Below are positions 1 to 8,269 of a DNA stretch of 64,000 nucleotides, piece after piece. The translations under genes and the position numbers were made by a program. Position 1 is the first letter of the stretch; every line of letters begins with the position of its first letter. The notes under the pieces were generated by a model, which was not told the DNA's origin, did not search any database, and saw only the letters and a list, made by a program, of their open reading frames with translations. The stretch is from NCBI RefSeq assembly GCF_003293745.1, contig NZ_PTLZ01000004.1, positions 215,469-279,468 of the forward strand, given 5' to 3'. This stretch comes from Herminiimonas fonticola (GTDB taxonomy: Bacteria; Pseudomonadota; Gammaproteobacteria; Burkholderiales; Burkholderiaceae_D).

Positions 1-818
1 CGACCTGGCCGCATGAAGCCAAGGACGATCCGCAATCGCGTTACATCAATGAACGCGCACACGCGAACATCCAGAAAGACGGCACTTTCTCGGTGATTCC
101 ACGTATGTGGGGCGGCGAAACCAACTCGTCAGAACTGCGCCGCATCGCCGACGTGGTCGACAAGTTCAAGATTCCTACTGTCAAGGTTACCGGTGGTCAG
201 CGCATCGATTTGCTGGGTGTGAAAAAGGAAGATTTGCGCGAAGTCTGGCATGACCTCGGCATGCCATCCGGTCTTGCGTATGCAAAAGGTTTGCGTACAG
301 TGAAGACTTGCGTAGGTTCGGAATGGTGCCGTTTCGGTACTCAGGATTCGACCAAGATGGGGCAACAACTTGAGCGTCAACTGGCACGGATGTATGCTCC
401 GCACAAGGTTAAACTTGCTGTCTCTGGTTGCCCACGCAACTGCGCAGAATCCGGTATCAAAGACGTAGGCATTATCGGCGTCGATTCCGGTTGGGAACTC
501 TATGTAGGCGGCAACGGCGGCATCAAGACAGAAGTTGCAGAATTCTTTGTCAAACTGAAAACGCATGAAGAAGTGCTGGAATACGCTGGTGCCTTCCTGC
601 AGTTGTATCGTGAAGAAGGCTGGTACCTGGAACGAACCGTGCATTACCTTGCGCGTGTTGGTCTTGATCATGCGAAACAAAAAGTGCTGGAAGATGAGGA
701 AAACCGCAAGGCCTTGTACGAGCGCTTGTTGTTCTCGCTCGAAGGTGAAGCCGATCCTTGGCATGAACCTGAAAAAGCGATGGTCGATACGCGTCAATTC
801 GAGCCATTGTCGATCTAA
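1..818 (+). CDS. nirB: Nitrite reductase [NAD(P)H] large subunit, C-terminal part
   Basis: Partial gene: the frame is open from base 3, so the start lies upstream of the window; about 271 codons of a protein usually near 850 residues are seen. NirB reduces nitrite to ammonium in the cytoplasm with NAD(P)H, FAD, a [4Fe-4S] cluster and siroheme. The visible part is the sulfite/nitrite reductase siroheme domain: the four cluster cysteines are in TCVGSEWCRFGTQDS and SGCPRNCAES. NirD follows after 94 bases with no visible terminator, then nasA, giving an assimilatory nitrate-to-ammonium operon. cobA downstream makes the siroheme precursor. Family assignment is secure; only the flavoprotein half is out of view. 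Confidence 0.95.
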   Translation, partial: TWPHEAKDDPQSRYINERAHANIQKDGTFSVIPRMWGGETNSSELRRIADVVDKFKIPTVKVTGGQRIDLLGVKKEDLREVWHDLGMPSGLAYAKGLRTVKTCVGSEWCRFGTQDSTKMGQQLERQLARMYAPHKVKLAVSGCPRNCAESGIKDVGIIGVDSGWELYVGGNGGIKTEVAEFFVKLKTHEEVLEYAGAFLQLYREEGWYLERTVHYLARVGLDHAKQKVLEDEENRKALYERLLFSLEGEADPWHEPEKAMVDTRQFEPLSI

Positions 819-912
819 TCAGGATGGCACTCGCGCTTAATGTACGAGTGCCAATTACACAGCACACAACCGCAGTAAACAACATCTATAACAATTTTTA
901 TCAAGGTCATGT

Positions 913-1266
913 ATGTCAAACCAATGGAAAGTCATCTGCAAGGTAACGGACATTCCAGTCCTCGGTTCCCGCGTCGTCAATCGCACAGACAAGCCGAACG
1001 TCGCCATTTTTCGCAATAGCGAAGACAAGGTTTTCGCCTTGCTGGATCGCTGCCCGCACAAGGGTGGCCCTCTGTCGCAAGGTATTGTGTTCGGCGAGCG
1101 CGTCGCCTGTCCCTTGCACAACTGGAGCATAGGCTTGGGCGATGGCTGTGCCGCTGCACCGGACGAAGGCTGCACACAAAAATACAGCGTCAAGGTTGAA
1201 GGCGGTGATGTCTATCTGGATGTAATCGAACTGAATGCGCCGGTCAGCGAGGCTGCCGCTGCATGA
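913..1266 (+). CDS. nirD: Nitrite reductase small subunit, Rieske-type
   Basis: 117-residue small subunit that partners NirB in assimilatory nitrite reduction. It has the Rieske-fold signature CPHKGGPLS about residues 43-51 and CPLHNWSIGL about 66-75, with both Cys-x-His pairs present; many NirD proteins have lost these ligands, so here a [2Fe-2S] cluster is plausible, though not shown. The stop overlaps the start of nasA by four bases (ATGA), indicating translational coupling. Length is normal for the family. Confidence 0.93.
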   Translation: MSNQWKVICKVTDIPVLGSRVVNRTDKPNVAIFRNSEDKVFALLDRCPHKGGPLSQGIVFGERVACPLHNWSIGLGDGCAAAPDEGCTQKYSVKVEGGDVYLDVIELNAPVSEAAAA

Positions 1267-4103
1267 GTGAATCACTGCTTTCTGCTGCCCGGCCTGAATC
1301 TGCAACGGCATCTGCTGCAAATGCATCCGCAGTAGCGCAACTTCCGACCGAAACCAAAGCCACCTGCTGTTATTGCGGGGTGGGCTGCGGTGTCTTGATT
1401 CAAAGCGATGGAGAGAAGGTGATCGCCGTGCGCGGCGATCCGGATCATCCGGCCAACTTCGGCCGTCTGTGTACCAAGGGCAGCACCTTGCATTTAACTG
1501 CGCGTCCGGCACTGCAACAGCAGTCGCGCGCGCTGTATCCGGAAATGCGTCTGGCCCGCAGCGATGAGCGCGAGCGCACATCGTGGGCGACGACTATGGA
1601 TTTCATCGTCAATAAATTTGCCGCCACGATACGCGATCACGGCCCGGATAGCGTCGGCTTTTATTTGTCTGGTCAGTTGCTGACCGAGGATTACTACGTA
1701 TTCAACAAGCTGGCGAAAGGCTTGATCGGCACCAATAACGTCGATACCAATTCGCGTTTGTGCATGTCGAGTGCAGTCGCCGGTTACAAGCAAACCCTGG
1801 GTGCCGACGCGCCGCCACCTTGCTATGAAGATATCGATCAGGCTCAAGTCATTTTTATCGTCGGCTCGAACACTGCGTACGCGCATCCAATCATCTATCG
1901 CCGTATCGAAGATGCACGCAAGGCCAATCCTTTGCTGAAAGTCATCGTCGCCGATCCGCGCCGTACCGATACTGCGCGCGAAGCTGATTTGTTCTTGCCT
2001 ATCTTGCCGGGCACAGACGTCGCGCTGTTCAACGGCATGTTGCATATCTGTTTGTGGGAAGACCTGGTCGACCTCGAATATATTGAAGCGCACACGGAAG
2101 GTTTTGCCGAACTAAAGCAAACCGTGCGCGAGTACACACCTAAATTTGTTGCCGATATCTGCGGCATCAAAGAAGAAGATTTGATGCAGGCCGCACGCAT
2201 GTTCGGCAAATCGAAAGCAACCTTGTCCATGTATTGCCAGGGTTTGAATCAATCCTCATCCGGCACTGCAAAAAACGCGGCACTGATCAACCTGCATCTG
2301 GCCACACATCAAATCGGCAAGCCTGGCGCAGGACCGTTTTCATTAACCGGCCAACCGAATGCGATGGGCGGTCGAGAAGTTGGCGGCCTCGCCACCATGT
2401 TGTCGGCGCATCGCGATCTGGCGAACCCGCAGCATCGCGCAGAAATCGCAAAATTATGGGGTGTGGCCGATGTACCGGCGACACCTGGAAAAAGTGCTGT
2501 GGAAATGTTCGAAGCGGTACACACCGGTGACATCAAGATCATCTGGATCGTCTGTACCAACCCGGCGCAATCGATGCCTGAGCAGGCCATGATCCGCGAA
2601 GCACTGCGCAATGCCGAACTCGTCATCGTGCAGGAAGCGTACAAAACGACGGCAAGCTGCGACTACGCAGACGTGCTGTTACCGGCGTCGACCTGGAGCG
2701 AGAAAGAAGGCACGGTTACCAATTCCGAACGTCGCATTACGCGTTTCAAATCCGTGTTGCCGAAGCTGGCCGAAACTAAACACGATTGGGAAATCGCAGT
2801 CGACTTCGCGCGCAAGCTGGAAGGTGCACTCGGCAAACCATCGTCTATCTTCCCGTTTGAAACGACAGAAGAAATCTGGAATGAACATCGCGAATCTACC
2901 CGTGGCCGCGACCTGGATATCACAGGTTTGAGCTTCAAACTGCTGGAAGAACAAGGCCCGCAACAATGGCCGTTTCCAGAAGGCGCGACTACCGGCAAGA
3001 AACGTTTGTATGAAGATGGCATATTCCCGACGGCGACCGGCCGCGCGAAGTTTGCCAACACGGTTTATCAGCCAGTCGCTGAACCCGTTGATGCACGTTA
3101 CCCCTTCCATTTAACGACGGGACGTTTGCGCGATCAATGGCATGGCATGAGCCGTACCGGTACCGTCGCGCAATTGTTTTCGCATGCGTCGGAACCGTCG
3201 GTTGTCTTGTCCAAAGTGGATATGGAGCGCCGCCTGCTTAATGTCGGTGACCTGGTGCATGTGACTAGCAAACGCGGTTCACAGATTTTCCCGGTTGCAT
3301 TGGGTGATGATATGCGCGCGGGGCAGGCTTTCATCGGCATGCATTGGGGCGAGGAATATGTATCCGGTCGTGGCCGCGATGGTGATGGCACTTACGGTGT
3401 GAACGCGTTGACCACACCGGCATATGACCCCAGCTCCAAGCAGCCTGAGTTGAAGCATGCCGCAGTCAAGATTTTGAAAGCAGAATTCCCTTGGCGCTTT
3501 ATCGTGTTCGGCTGGATAGACGAAGCCAAGCTGCTCGACTTGCAAACGGCGTTGCGGCCCATGATGCGCAAGTTCGCGTATGCGTCGTGCACGCTGTTTG
3601 GGCGCGATAAAGTTGGCGTCTTATTCCGCGCAGCGGACGATTACGCCGCGAATCCAGCGTTGACTGCAGAGATAGAAGAAAAATTCAGCATCGCCGGTGC
3701 ACAAGTGCTGCGCTATGACGATACCAAGCGCGGCAATTCGCGTCGCATTCTGATTGTCGATGGCAAGTTGCAGGCGGTAGCACTCGCGGGTGATATTTCT
3801 GCCGAAGGCTGGTTGAAGGAATATCTGGAAAGCGAACAACCGGTTGCTGCATTGGGTCGCTTGTTGTTGATGCCATCGAACAAGCCGCCGCAAAACTTCA
3901 AGTCGCGTGGACGTATCGTCTGCAACTGCTTCAATATCTCCGAAACGGAAATCAACGATAGCTTGATCGGCGTGCGTGGTGACGTCGATGTGAAACTGGC
4001 TGGTTTGCAGCAGACATTGAAGTGCGGCACCAACTGCGGATCATGCGTGCCGGAATTGAAGAAAATCATTTCCAGCCAACAGATGCCTGCCAAAGCTGCC
4101 TAA
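1263..4103 (+). CDS. nasA: Assimilatory nitrate reductase catalytic subunit with C-terminal BFD-like [2Fe-2S] domain
   Basis: 946-residue molybdopterin oxidoreductase reducing nitrate to nitrite in the cytoplasm. Near the N-terminus (about residues 35-75) lies the [4Fe-4S] binding segment CCYCGVGCGV with a later Cys in GRLCTKGS. The molybdopterin core and dinucleotide-binding domain follow (about 80-740). The last 60 residues carry a BFD-like motif, CNCFNISETEI then CGTNCGSC, giving an extra [2Fe-2S] cluster as in NasA/NarB-type enzymes without a separate electron-transfer subunit. There is no Tat signal, consistent with assimilation. Start chosen at the ATGA overlap with nirD. No nitrate transporter is visible here; it may lie upstream. 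Confidence 0.95.
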   Translation: MSESLLSAARPESATASAANASAVAQLPTETKATCCYCGVGCGVLIQSDGEKVIAVRGDPDHPANFGRLCTKGSTLHLTARPALQQQSRALYPEMRLARSDERERTSWATTMDFIVNKFAATIRDHGPDSVGFYLSGQLLTEDYYVFNKLAKGLIGTNNVDTNSRLCMSSAVAGYKQTLGADAPPPCYEDIDQAQVIFIVGSNTAYAHPIIYRRIEDARKANPLLKVIVADPRRTDTAREADLFLPILPGTDVALFNGMLHICLWEDLVDLEYIEAHTEGFAELKQTVREYTPKFVADICGIKEEDLMQAARMFGKSKATLSMYCQGLNQSSSGTAKNAALINLHLATHQIGKPGAGPFSLTGQPNAMGGREVGGLATMLSAHRDLANPQHRAEIAKLWGVADVPATPGKSAVEMFEAVHTGDIKIIWIVCTNPAQSMPEQAMIREALRNAELVIVQEAYKTTASCDYADVLLPASTWSEKEGTVTNSERRITRFKSVLPKLAETKHDWEIAVDFARKLEGALGKPSSIFPFETTEEIWNEHRESTRGRDLDITGLSFKLLEEQGPQQWPFPEGATTGKKRLYEDGIFPTATGRAKFANTVYQPVAEPVDARYPFHLTTGRLRDQWHGMSRTGTVAQLFSHASEPSVVLSKVDMERRLLNVGDLVHVTSKRGSQIFPVALGDDMRAGQAFIGMHWGEEYVSGRGRDGDGTYGVNALTTPAYDPSSKQPELKHAAVKILKAEFPWRFIVFGWIDEAKLLDLQTALRPMMRKFAYASCTLFGRDKVGVLFRAADDYAANPALTAEIEEKFSIAGAQVLRYDDTKRGNSRRILIVDGKLQAVALAGDISAEGWLKEYLESEQPVAALGRLLLMPSNKPPQNFKSRGRIVCNCFNISETEINDSLIGVRGDVDVKLAGLQQTLKCGTNCGSCVPELKKIISSQQMPAKAA

Positions 4104-4155
4104 GCTACCGTACTTTTCATTTTAATTTTCGCTGTAAATTTTCCTTCGCCTTTCC

Positions 4156-4181
4156 CCGGTTCTGCACTTTCGCAGAATCGG
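4156..4181 (+). terminator. Hairpin after nasA
   Basis: Ten-base stem (one G-T pair) with the hexaloop ACTTTC, between the nasA stop and the ybiB start. No T-run follows, so it is more likely an mRNA-stabilising or partial attenuation hairpin than a full terminator. Confidence 0.4.
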
Positions 4182-4203
4182 GCTTCGGTGTACCCTCTGC
4201 GGC

Positions 4204-5199
4204 ATGCAAAATCCTTCCAATACCGAACCACTCGCTACTGCTCGTTTCATCAAGGAAATCGGGCGTGGCGTCAAAGGCGCGCGCAGTTTGTCGCGCGACG
4301 ATGCCAAGCTATTGTATGCAGCCATGCTGGACGGACGAGTGTCCGATCTGGAAATGGGCGGCATCATGCTGGCGATGCGCATCAAGGGTGAATCGGTGGA
4401 TGAGATTGCCGGCTTTGTCGATGCGGCAGAAGCATCGTTCGAACCTTTGGTTGCGCCGGTCAGCGAGTATGCACCTATCGTGATCCCGAGTTATAACGGC
4501 GCGCGTCAGATGCCTAACTTGCTGCCTTTGATGGCATTGCTGCTGGCACGCGAAGGTGCGCCTGTATTTATCCACGGCGTGACTAGCGACCCAGGTCGGG
4601 TGACGAGTGCGGAAATTTTGAAGGAACTCGGTTATCCGGTTTCGCACAATGCGCAGCAAGTTGCCGAACAGTTTGCGCGCCGTGCGCCTGTATTGATGCC
4701 GATTGAAGATCTGGCTCCGCGCATGTCGCGTTTGCTGGCGATGCGCCGCATACTTGGCGTGCGTAACTCTACGCATACCCTGGTCAAGATCATGCAGCCG
4801 TTTGCCACGCCGGCCTTGCGCCTGACCTCGTACACGCATCCTGAGTACCTTGCCATGTTGACTACTTATTTCACGACGGCTGCACCATCAGAGCGCGGTG
4901 AAGTGTTTTTAATGCGTGGTACTGAAGGCGAAACTGTCGCCAATGCCAAGCGTGCACAACAAATAAGCTGGATGCATGACAGTGAGTGCACAATTCTGGT
5001 GCAAAAACAGGAGCCGACTGACGAATTACCGCCATTGCCTGCGGAACGTGACGCTCTTACGACGGCTAGATGGATAGAAGCCGCGCTGCGCGGCGAAGAA
5101 CCTATCCCTGTCTCCATTTTAGAGCAGGTGGAACAGTGTTTGCTTGTAGCTAAACATCTACAAAGTAAACATGGTGGTCAAGATGGAGCAGTTCGGTAA
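4204..5199 (+). CDS. ybiB: YbiB-family DNA-binding protein (TrpD2, anthranilate phosphoribosyltransferase-like)
   Basis: 331 residues resembling the glycosyltransferase-family-3 fold of anthranilate phosphoribosyltransferase. The N-terminal helical domain (about residues 10-80, with LSRDDAKLLYAAMLDGRVSD) and the following alpha/beta domain match YbiB/TrpD2 proteins, which in E. coli bind nucleic acid non-specifically and are not tryptophan enzymes. The role here is unknown. It sits 100 bases after nasA and its 3' end overlaps the start of cobA, so it is probably co-expressed with nitrate assimilation or siroheme synthesis. True TrpD is less likely because no trp genes are nearby and the match is to the YbiB branch by eye. 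Confidence 0.8.
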   Translation: MQNPSNTEPLATARFIKEIGRGVKGARSLSRDDAKLLYAAMLDGRVSDLEMGGIMLAMRIKGESVDEIAGFVDAAEASFEPLVAPVSEYAPIVIPSYNGARQMPNLLPLMALLLAREGAPVFIHGVTSDPGRVTSAEILKELGYPVSHNAQQVAEQFARRAPVLMPIEDLAPRMSRLLAMRRILGVRNSTHTLVKIMQPFATPALRLTSYTHPEYLAMLTTYFTTAAPSERGEVFLMRGTEGETVANAKRAQQISWMHDSECTILVQKQEPTDELPPLPAERDALTTARWIEAALRGEEPIPVSILEQVEQCLLVAKHLQSKHGGQDGAVR

Positions 5200-5983
5200 G
5201 GTATTAGGTAAAGTATTTTTGGTCGGCGCAGGTCCAGGTGATCCGGATCTGCTGACAATCAAGGCGGTAAAAGCCATCGCCCAGGCGGATGTGATCCTGA
5301 TCGACGATCTGGTCAATCCTGAAGTCTTGCAATATGCGCCAGCAACTGCGCGCATCGTCAACGTCGGCAAGCGCGGCGGCTGCAAACAAACCCCACAAGA
5401 ATTCATCGAACGTTTGATGTTGTCCGAAGCGCAAGCCGGACAATGCGTCGTGCGCTTGAAAGGCGGCGATCCGTTTATCTTCGGCCGTGGCGGCGAAGAG
5501 CGTGATCATCTGCAAGCTGAAGGCGTTGAAGTCGAAGTCATTAACGGCATCAGTAGCGGTCTTGCTGCGCCTGCATCTATCGGCGTTCCACTCACACATA
5601 GAGAATGGAGTCAGGGCGCAATCTTTATCACCGGTCACGGCAAAAACGCAGAATCCAACCCTGACTGGAATACGCTGGCCAAACTCAATCTGACGCTGGT
5701 GATTTACATGGGCGTCGCCCGCTCGACAGAAATTCAGGCTGCCTTGCTGGAAGGTGGTAAAGCCGGCAGCACGCCAGTCGCCGTGATTCAATCAGCAACC
5801 GGCATGGCGCAAGCGCAATTGATTACGACCCTGGCAGAATTGCCACAAGCTTTAGCTGCATCGACGATAGGTAGCCCCGCCATCATCGTGATCGGCGATG
5901 TTGTGCGCTGCGCGACGGAATTTGCCAAGCAATCCGACGTGCAAACTCTGCGCGATATCGTATTGCAAAAAATGACAGCATAA
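5183..5983 (+). CDS. cobA: Uroporphyrinogen-III C-methyltransferase
   Basis: SAM-dependent enzyme that methylates uroporphyrinogen III twice to precorrin-2, first step to siroheme and cobalamin. Motifs: VFLVGAGPGDPDLLT near the N-terminus, VRLKGGDPFIFGRGGEE (substrate/SAM loop) and PLTHRE. The protein is about 266 residues from this ATG; an in-frame ATG at 5171 would add four residues. Both starts lie inside the end of ybiB, so the two are probably translationally coupled. No CysG-type N-terminal dehydrogenase/chelatase domain is fused. Siroheme is the NirB cofactor, which explains the location. Confidence 0.93.
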   Translation: MEQFGKVLGKVFLVGAGPGDPDLLTIKAVKAIAQADVILIDDLVNPEVLQYAPATARIVNVGKRGGCKQTPQEFIERLMLSEAQAGQCVVRLKGGDPFIFGRGGEERDHLQAEGVEVEVINGISSGLAAPASIGVPLTHREWSQGAIFITGHGKNAESNPDWNTLAKLNLTLVIYMGVARSTEIQAALLEGGKAGSTPVAVIQSATGMAQAQLITTLAELPQALAASTIGSPAIIVIGDVVRCATEFAKQSDVQTLRDIVLQKMTA

Positions 5984-6037
5984 GGTTTTGAAATGAAAAC
6001 AGCCGCGTCCTCCTGGCCGGCTGCGCTTACAATCACG

Positions 6038-6064
6038 ACTTACTTTTTCTCGCTGGTAGTAAGT
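6038..6064 (+). promoter_or_regulatory. Hairpin abutting the start codon of the HI0933-family gene
   Basis: ACTTACT (6038-6044) and AGTAAGT (6058-6064) form a perfect 7-base stem ending one base before the ATG at 6066. No Shine-Dalgarno sequence is visible in front of that ATG. The hairpin could limit ribosome access; this is inference from sequence only. Confidence 0.35.
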
Positions 6065-6065
6065 C

Positions 6066-7262
6066 ATGACAAAACAAGTTGATGTTGCCGTAATCGGTGC
6101 CGGTGCCGCGGGCATGATGTGCGCGGCCGTCGCCGGGCAACGTGGCAAAAGCGTGCTGCTGATCGATCACGCCGCCAAGCTCGCAGAAAAAATCCGCATC
6201 TCTGGCGGCGGTCGCTGCAATTTCACCAACATAGACGCCACGCCGCAAAACTTCCTGTCGCAGAATCCCCATTTTTGCAAAAGTGCCTTGTCGCGCTACA
6301 CGCCGCAGGATTTTCTCGCCTTGATGAAGCGTTATCGCATCGCGTATCACGAGAAACACAAAGGCCAATTGTTTTGTGACGATTCAGCAGAAGACATCAT
6401 CAGCATGTTGAAAGCCGAATGCGCGCTCGGTAACGTGGCGTGGCGCATGCCATGTAGCGTGAAGGCTGTAAACAAAAGCGATGACTTGTTCCGCATTGAA
6501 ACCAATACCGGCGAAATACTCGCAAGCAGTGTCGTGATTGCGACTGGTGGCTTGTCGATTCCTAAAATCGGTGCGACTGATTTTGCTTATCGCATAGCCA
6601 AACAATTCGATTTGAAAATGGTGGAGCCGCGTCCTGGCCTGGTACCTTTGACTTTTGATCTGGCAAGTTGGGAGCCTTTCGTGCCGCTGGCTGGCATCGC
6701 CTTGCCGGTGGAAGTAGAAACCGGCGTCAAGAAAGCACGCGGTTATTTCAAGGAAGATTTACTGTTTACACATCGCGGCCTGTCCGGCCCGGCGATTCTG
6801 CAGATTTCCAGTTTCTGGGAGCCGGGTACACCCTTGATTATTAATCTGGTGCCCGAAGTCGATATTGCCAAAGCGCTGATAGAGGGTAAATCCAGCAGCA
6901 AGAAAAATCTCGGCAATCAATTGGCGCAATGGTTGCCGTCACGGCTGGCTGACGAATGGCTGATCGTGAATGGTTTTAAAAGTGATGCGCGCGTTGCCGA
7001 CATGCAAGACAAGCAACTGCGTCAGTTGGGTGCCTCAATTAATCGCTGGAACATTATTCCGAACGGCTCGGAAGGTTATCGCAAGGCGGAAGTCACTCTG
7101 GGTGGCATCGATACGCGTGAATTGTCGCAGCAGACCATGATGACTAATAAAGTGCCGGGTTTGCATTTCATAGGAGAATCAGTCGACGTCACCGGCTGGT
7201 TGGGCGGTTATAACTTCCAGTGGGCGTGGGCTTCAGGTGTTGCGGCGGGGCAATCCGTTTAG
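6066..7262 (+). CDS. HI0933/YhiN-family FAD-dependent oxidoreductase
   Basis: 398-residue flavoprotein. The N-terminal Rossmann motif VIGAGAAGMM (about residues 9-18) binds FAD. ISGGGRCNFTN (about 46-56) is the hallmark of the HI0933/YhiN (BaiN-like) family, as is the C-terminal segment with GGYNFQWAWASG. The physiological substrate of most members is unknown; BaiN of Clostridium acts on bile acids, which should not be assumed here. It follows cobA by 82 bases. No membrane segments. The start is fixed by the Rossmann strand beginning at residue 6. Confidence 0.88.
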   Translation: MTKQVDVAVIGAGAAGMMCAAVAGQRGKSVLLIDHAAKLAEKIRISGGGRCNFTNIDATPQNFLSQNPHFCKSALSRYTPQDFLALMKRYRIAYHEKHKGQLFCDDSAEDIISMLKAECALGNVAWRMPCSVKAVNKSDDLFRIETNTGEILASSVVIATGGLSIPKIGATDFAYRIAKQFDLKMVEPRPGLVPLTFDLASWEPFVPLAGIALPVEVETGVKKARGYFKEDLLFTHRGLSGPAILQISSFWEPGTPLIINLVPEVDIAKALIEGKSSSKKNLGNQLAQWLPSRLADEWLIVNGFKSDARVADMQDKQLRQLGASINRWNIIPNGSEGYRKAEVTLGGIDTRELSQQTMMTNKVPGLHFIGESVDVTGWLGGYNFQWAWASGVAAGQSV

Positions 7263-7331
7263 TGACCCCGCGTAAATTAGTGGATTCCGTGGTATTTTTC
7301 CTTCAAATTGAACATCGGTAAATAAAGAGTC

Positions 7332-7360
7332 TTCCATTTGCTAAACAAGACTGCTATACT
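7332..7360 (+). promoter_or_regulatory. Candidate extended -10 promoter for rpsU
   Basis: TGCTATACT (7352-7360) is an extended -10; TTCCAT at 7332-7337 is a weak -35 with 17-base spacing. It lies 34 bases before the rpsU ATG. Confidence 0.55.
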
Positions 7361-7394
7361 CTTCGACTCACTACCCAACATTGGTTTACCTTAC

Positions 7395-7607
7395 ATGACC
7401 ACTATCCGCTTTAAAGAAAACGAGCCGTTCGAAGTCGCTATGCGTCGCTTCAAGCGCACTATTGAAAAAACCGGTTTGCTGACCGATTTGCGTGCGCGCG
7501 AGTTTTACGAGAAGCCAACTGCTGAACGTAAGCGCAAGCTCGCTGCAGCTGTGAAACGCCATTACAAGCGTATCCGCAGCCAGCAATTGCCTAAGAAGCT
7601 GTACTAA
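7395..7607 (+). CDS. rpsU: 30S ribosomal protein S21
   Basis: 70-residue, highly basic ribosomal protein S21, a late-assembling 30S subunit protein near the anti-Shine-Dalgarno end of 16S rRNA. It begins [20 protein letters not shown] and ends in a Lys/Arg-rich helix, matching family length (about 70). The upstream frame is open for 19 more codons, but homology starts at this ATG. It heads the rpsU-yqeY-dnaG-rpoD cluster. No good Shine-Dalgarno sequence is visible before the ATG, which is notable for a ribosomal protein. Confidence 0.97.
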   Translation: MTTIRFKENEPFEVAMRRFKRTIEKTGLLTDLRAREFYEKPTAERKRKLAAAVKRHYKRIRSQQLPKKLY

Positions 7608-7658
7608 TTCTTGAAAGCTGCGCGCCTGATGTGCGTGCGGTTCAAGAACTTAGTTGTA

Positions 7659-7700
7659 AACCCGCTCCGGTGTTGGTCCGCAGCGGGTTTTGGCGTTTTT
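7659..7700 (+). terminator. Rho-independent-like terminator after rpsU
   Basis: AACCCGCT (7659-7666) pairs with AGCGGGTT (7682-7689), followed by a T-rich stretch ending in TTTTT at 7700. It probably attenuates transcription between abundant rpsU and the downstream cluster genes, as known for E. coli rpsU-dnaG-rpoD. Confidence 0.7.
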
Positions 7701-7770
7701 AATGGTCTGATTTTATTGGATTGTTTTTAAAGACAGTTTTAAAGATTAACTACCAGATACCGGAGTGCGT

Positions 7771-8220
7771 ATGAGTTTGAAAGAACAGATCACCGAAGAC
7801 ATGAAATCGGCAATGCGCGCCAAAGAAGCCGGCAAGCTCGGTACGATTCGCCTGATTACCGCTGCGATCAAGCAAAAAGAAGTCGATGAGCGCATCGAGC
7901 TGAACGATACGCAAGTGCTGGCGATCGTTGAAAAAATGATCAAGCAGCGTAAGGATTCGATTTCGCAATTCCAGGCTGGCGGCCGTCAGGATCTGGTTGA
8001 TATCGAAGAAGCAGAACTCACTGTCTTGACGACATATATGCCGAGCGCATTATCCGATGCAGAAGTGCAGAGCGAAGTTGCTGCTGCAGTTGCTGCATCC
8101 GGCGCTGCCGGCCCGCAGGATATGGGCAAAGTCATGGCAATCTTGAAAGCGAAACTCGCTGGTCGCGCTGATATGACTGCTGTATCCGGTCTGGTCAAGG
8201 CTGCATTGACCAAAGGCTGA
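7771..8220 (+). CDS. yqeY: GatB/YqeY domain-containing protein
   Basis: 149 residues, the free-standing YqeY form of the GatB tRNA-binding tail domain. It begins MSLKEQITEDMKSAMRAKE and contains RLITAAIKQKEVDER about residues 28-42; family length is near 150. YqeY is thought to bind tRNA or act in translation quality control, but its function is not settled. It is commonly placed between rpsU and dnaG in proteobacteria, as here. GGAG lies five bases before the chosen ATG; a GTG two codons earlier is less likely. Confidence 0.92.
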   Translation: MSLKEQITEDMKSAMRAKEAGKLGTIRLITAAIKQKEVDERIELNDTQVLAIVEKMIKQRKDSISQFQAGGRQDLVDIEEAELTVLTTYMPSALSDAEVQSEVAAAVAASGAAGPQDMGKVMAILKAKLAGRADMTAVSGLVKAALTKG

Positions 8221-8269
8221 TTGCCTTTTGTGTCGCCATATTCAAACTCACGATTAGCTTGAACCCGAC

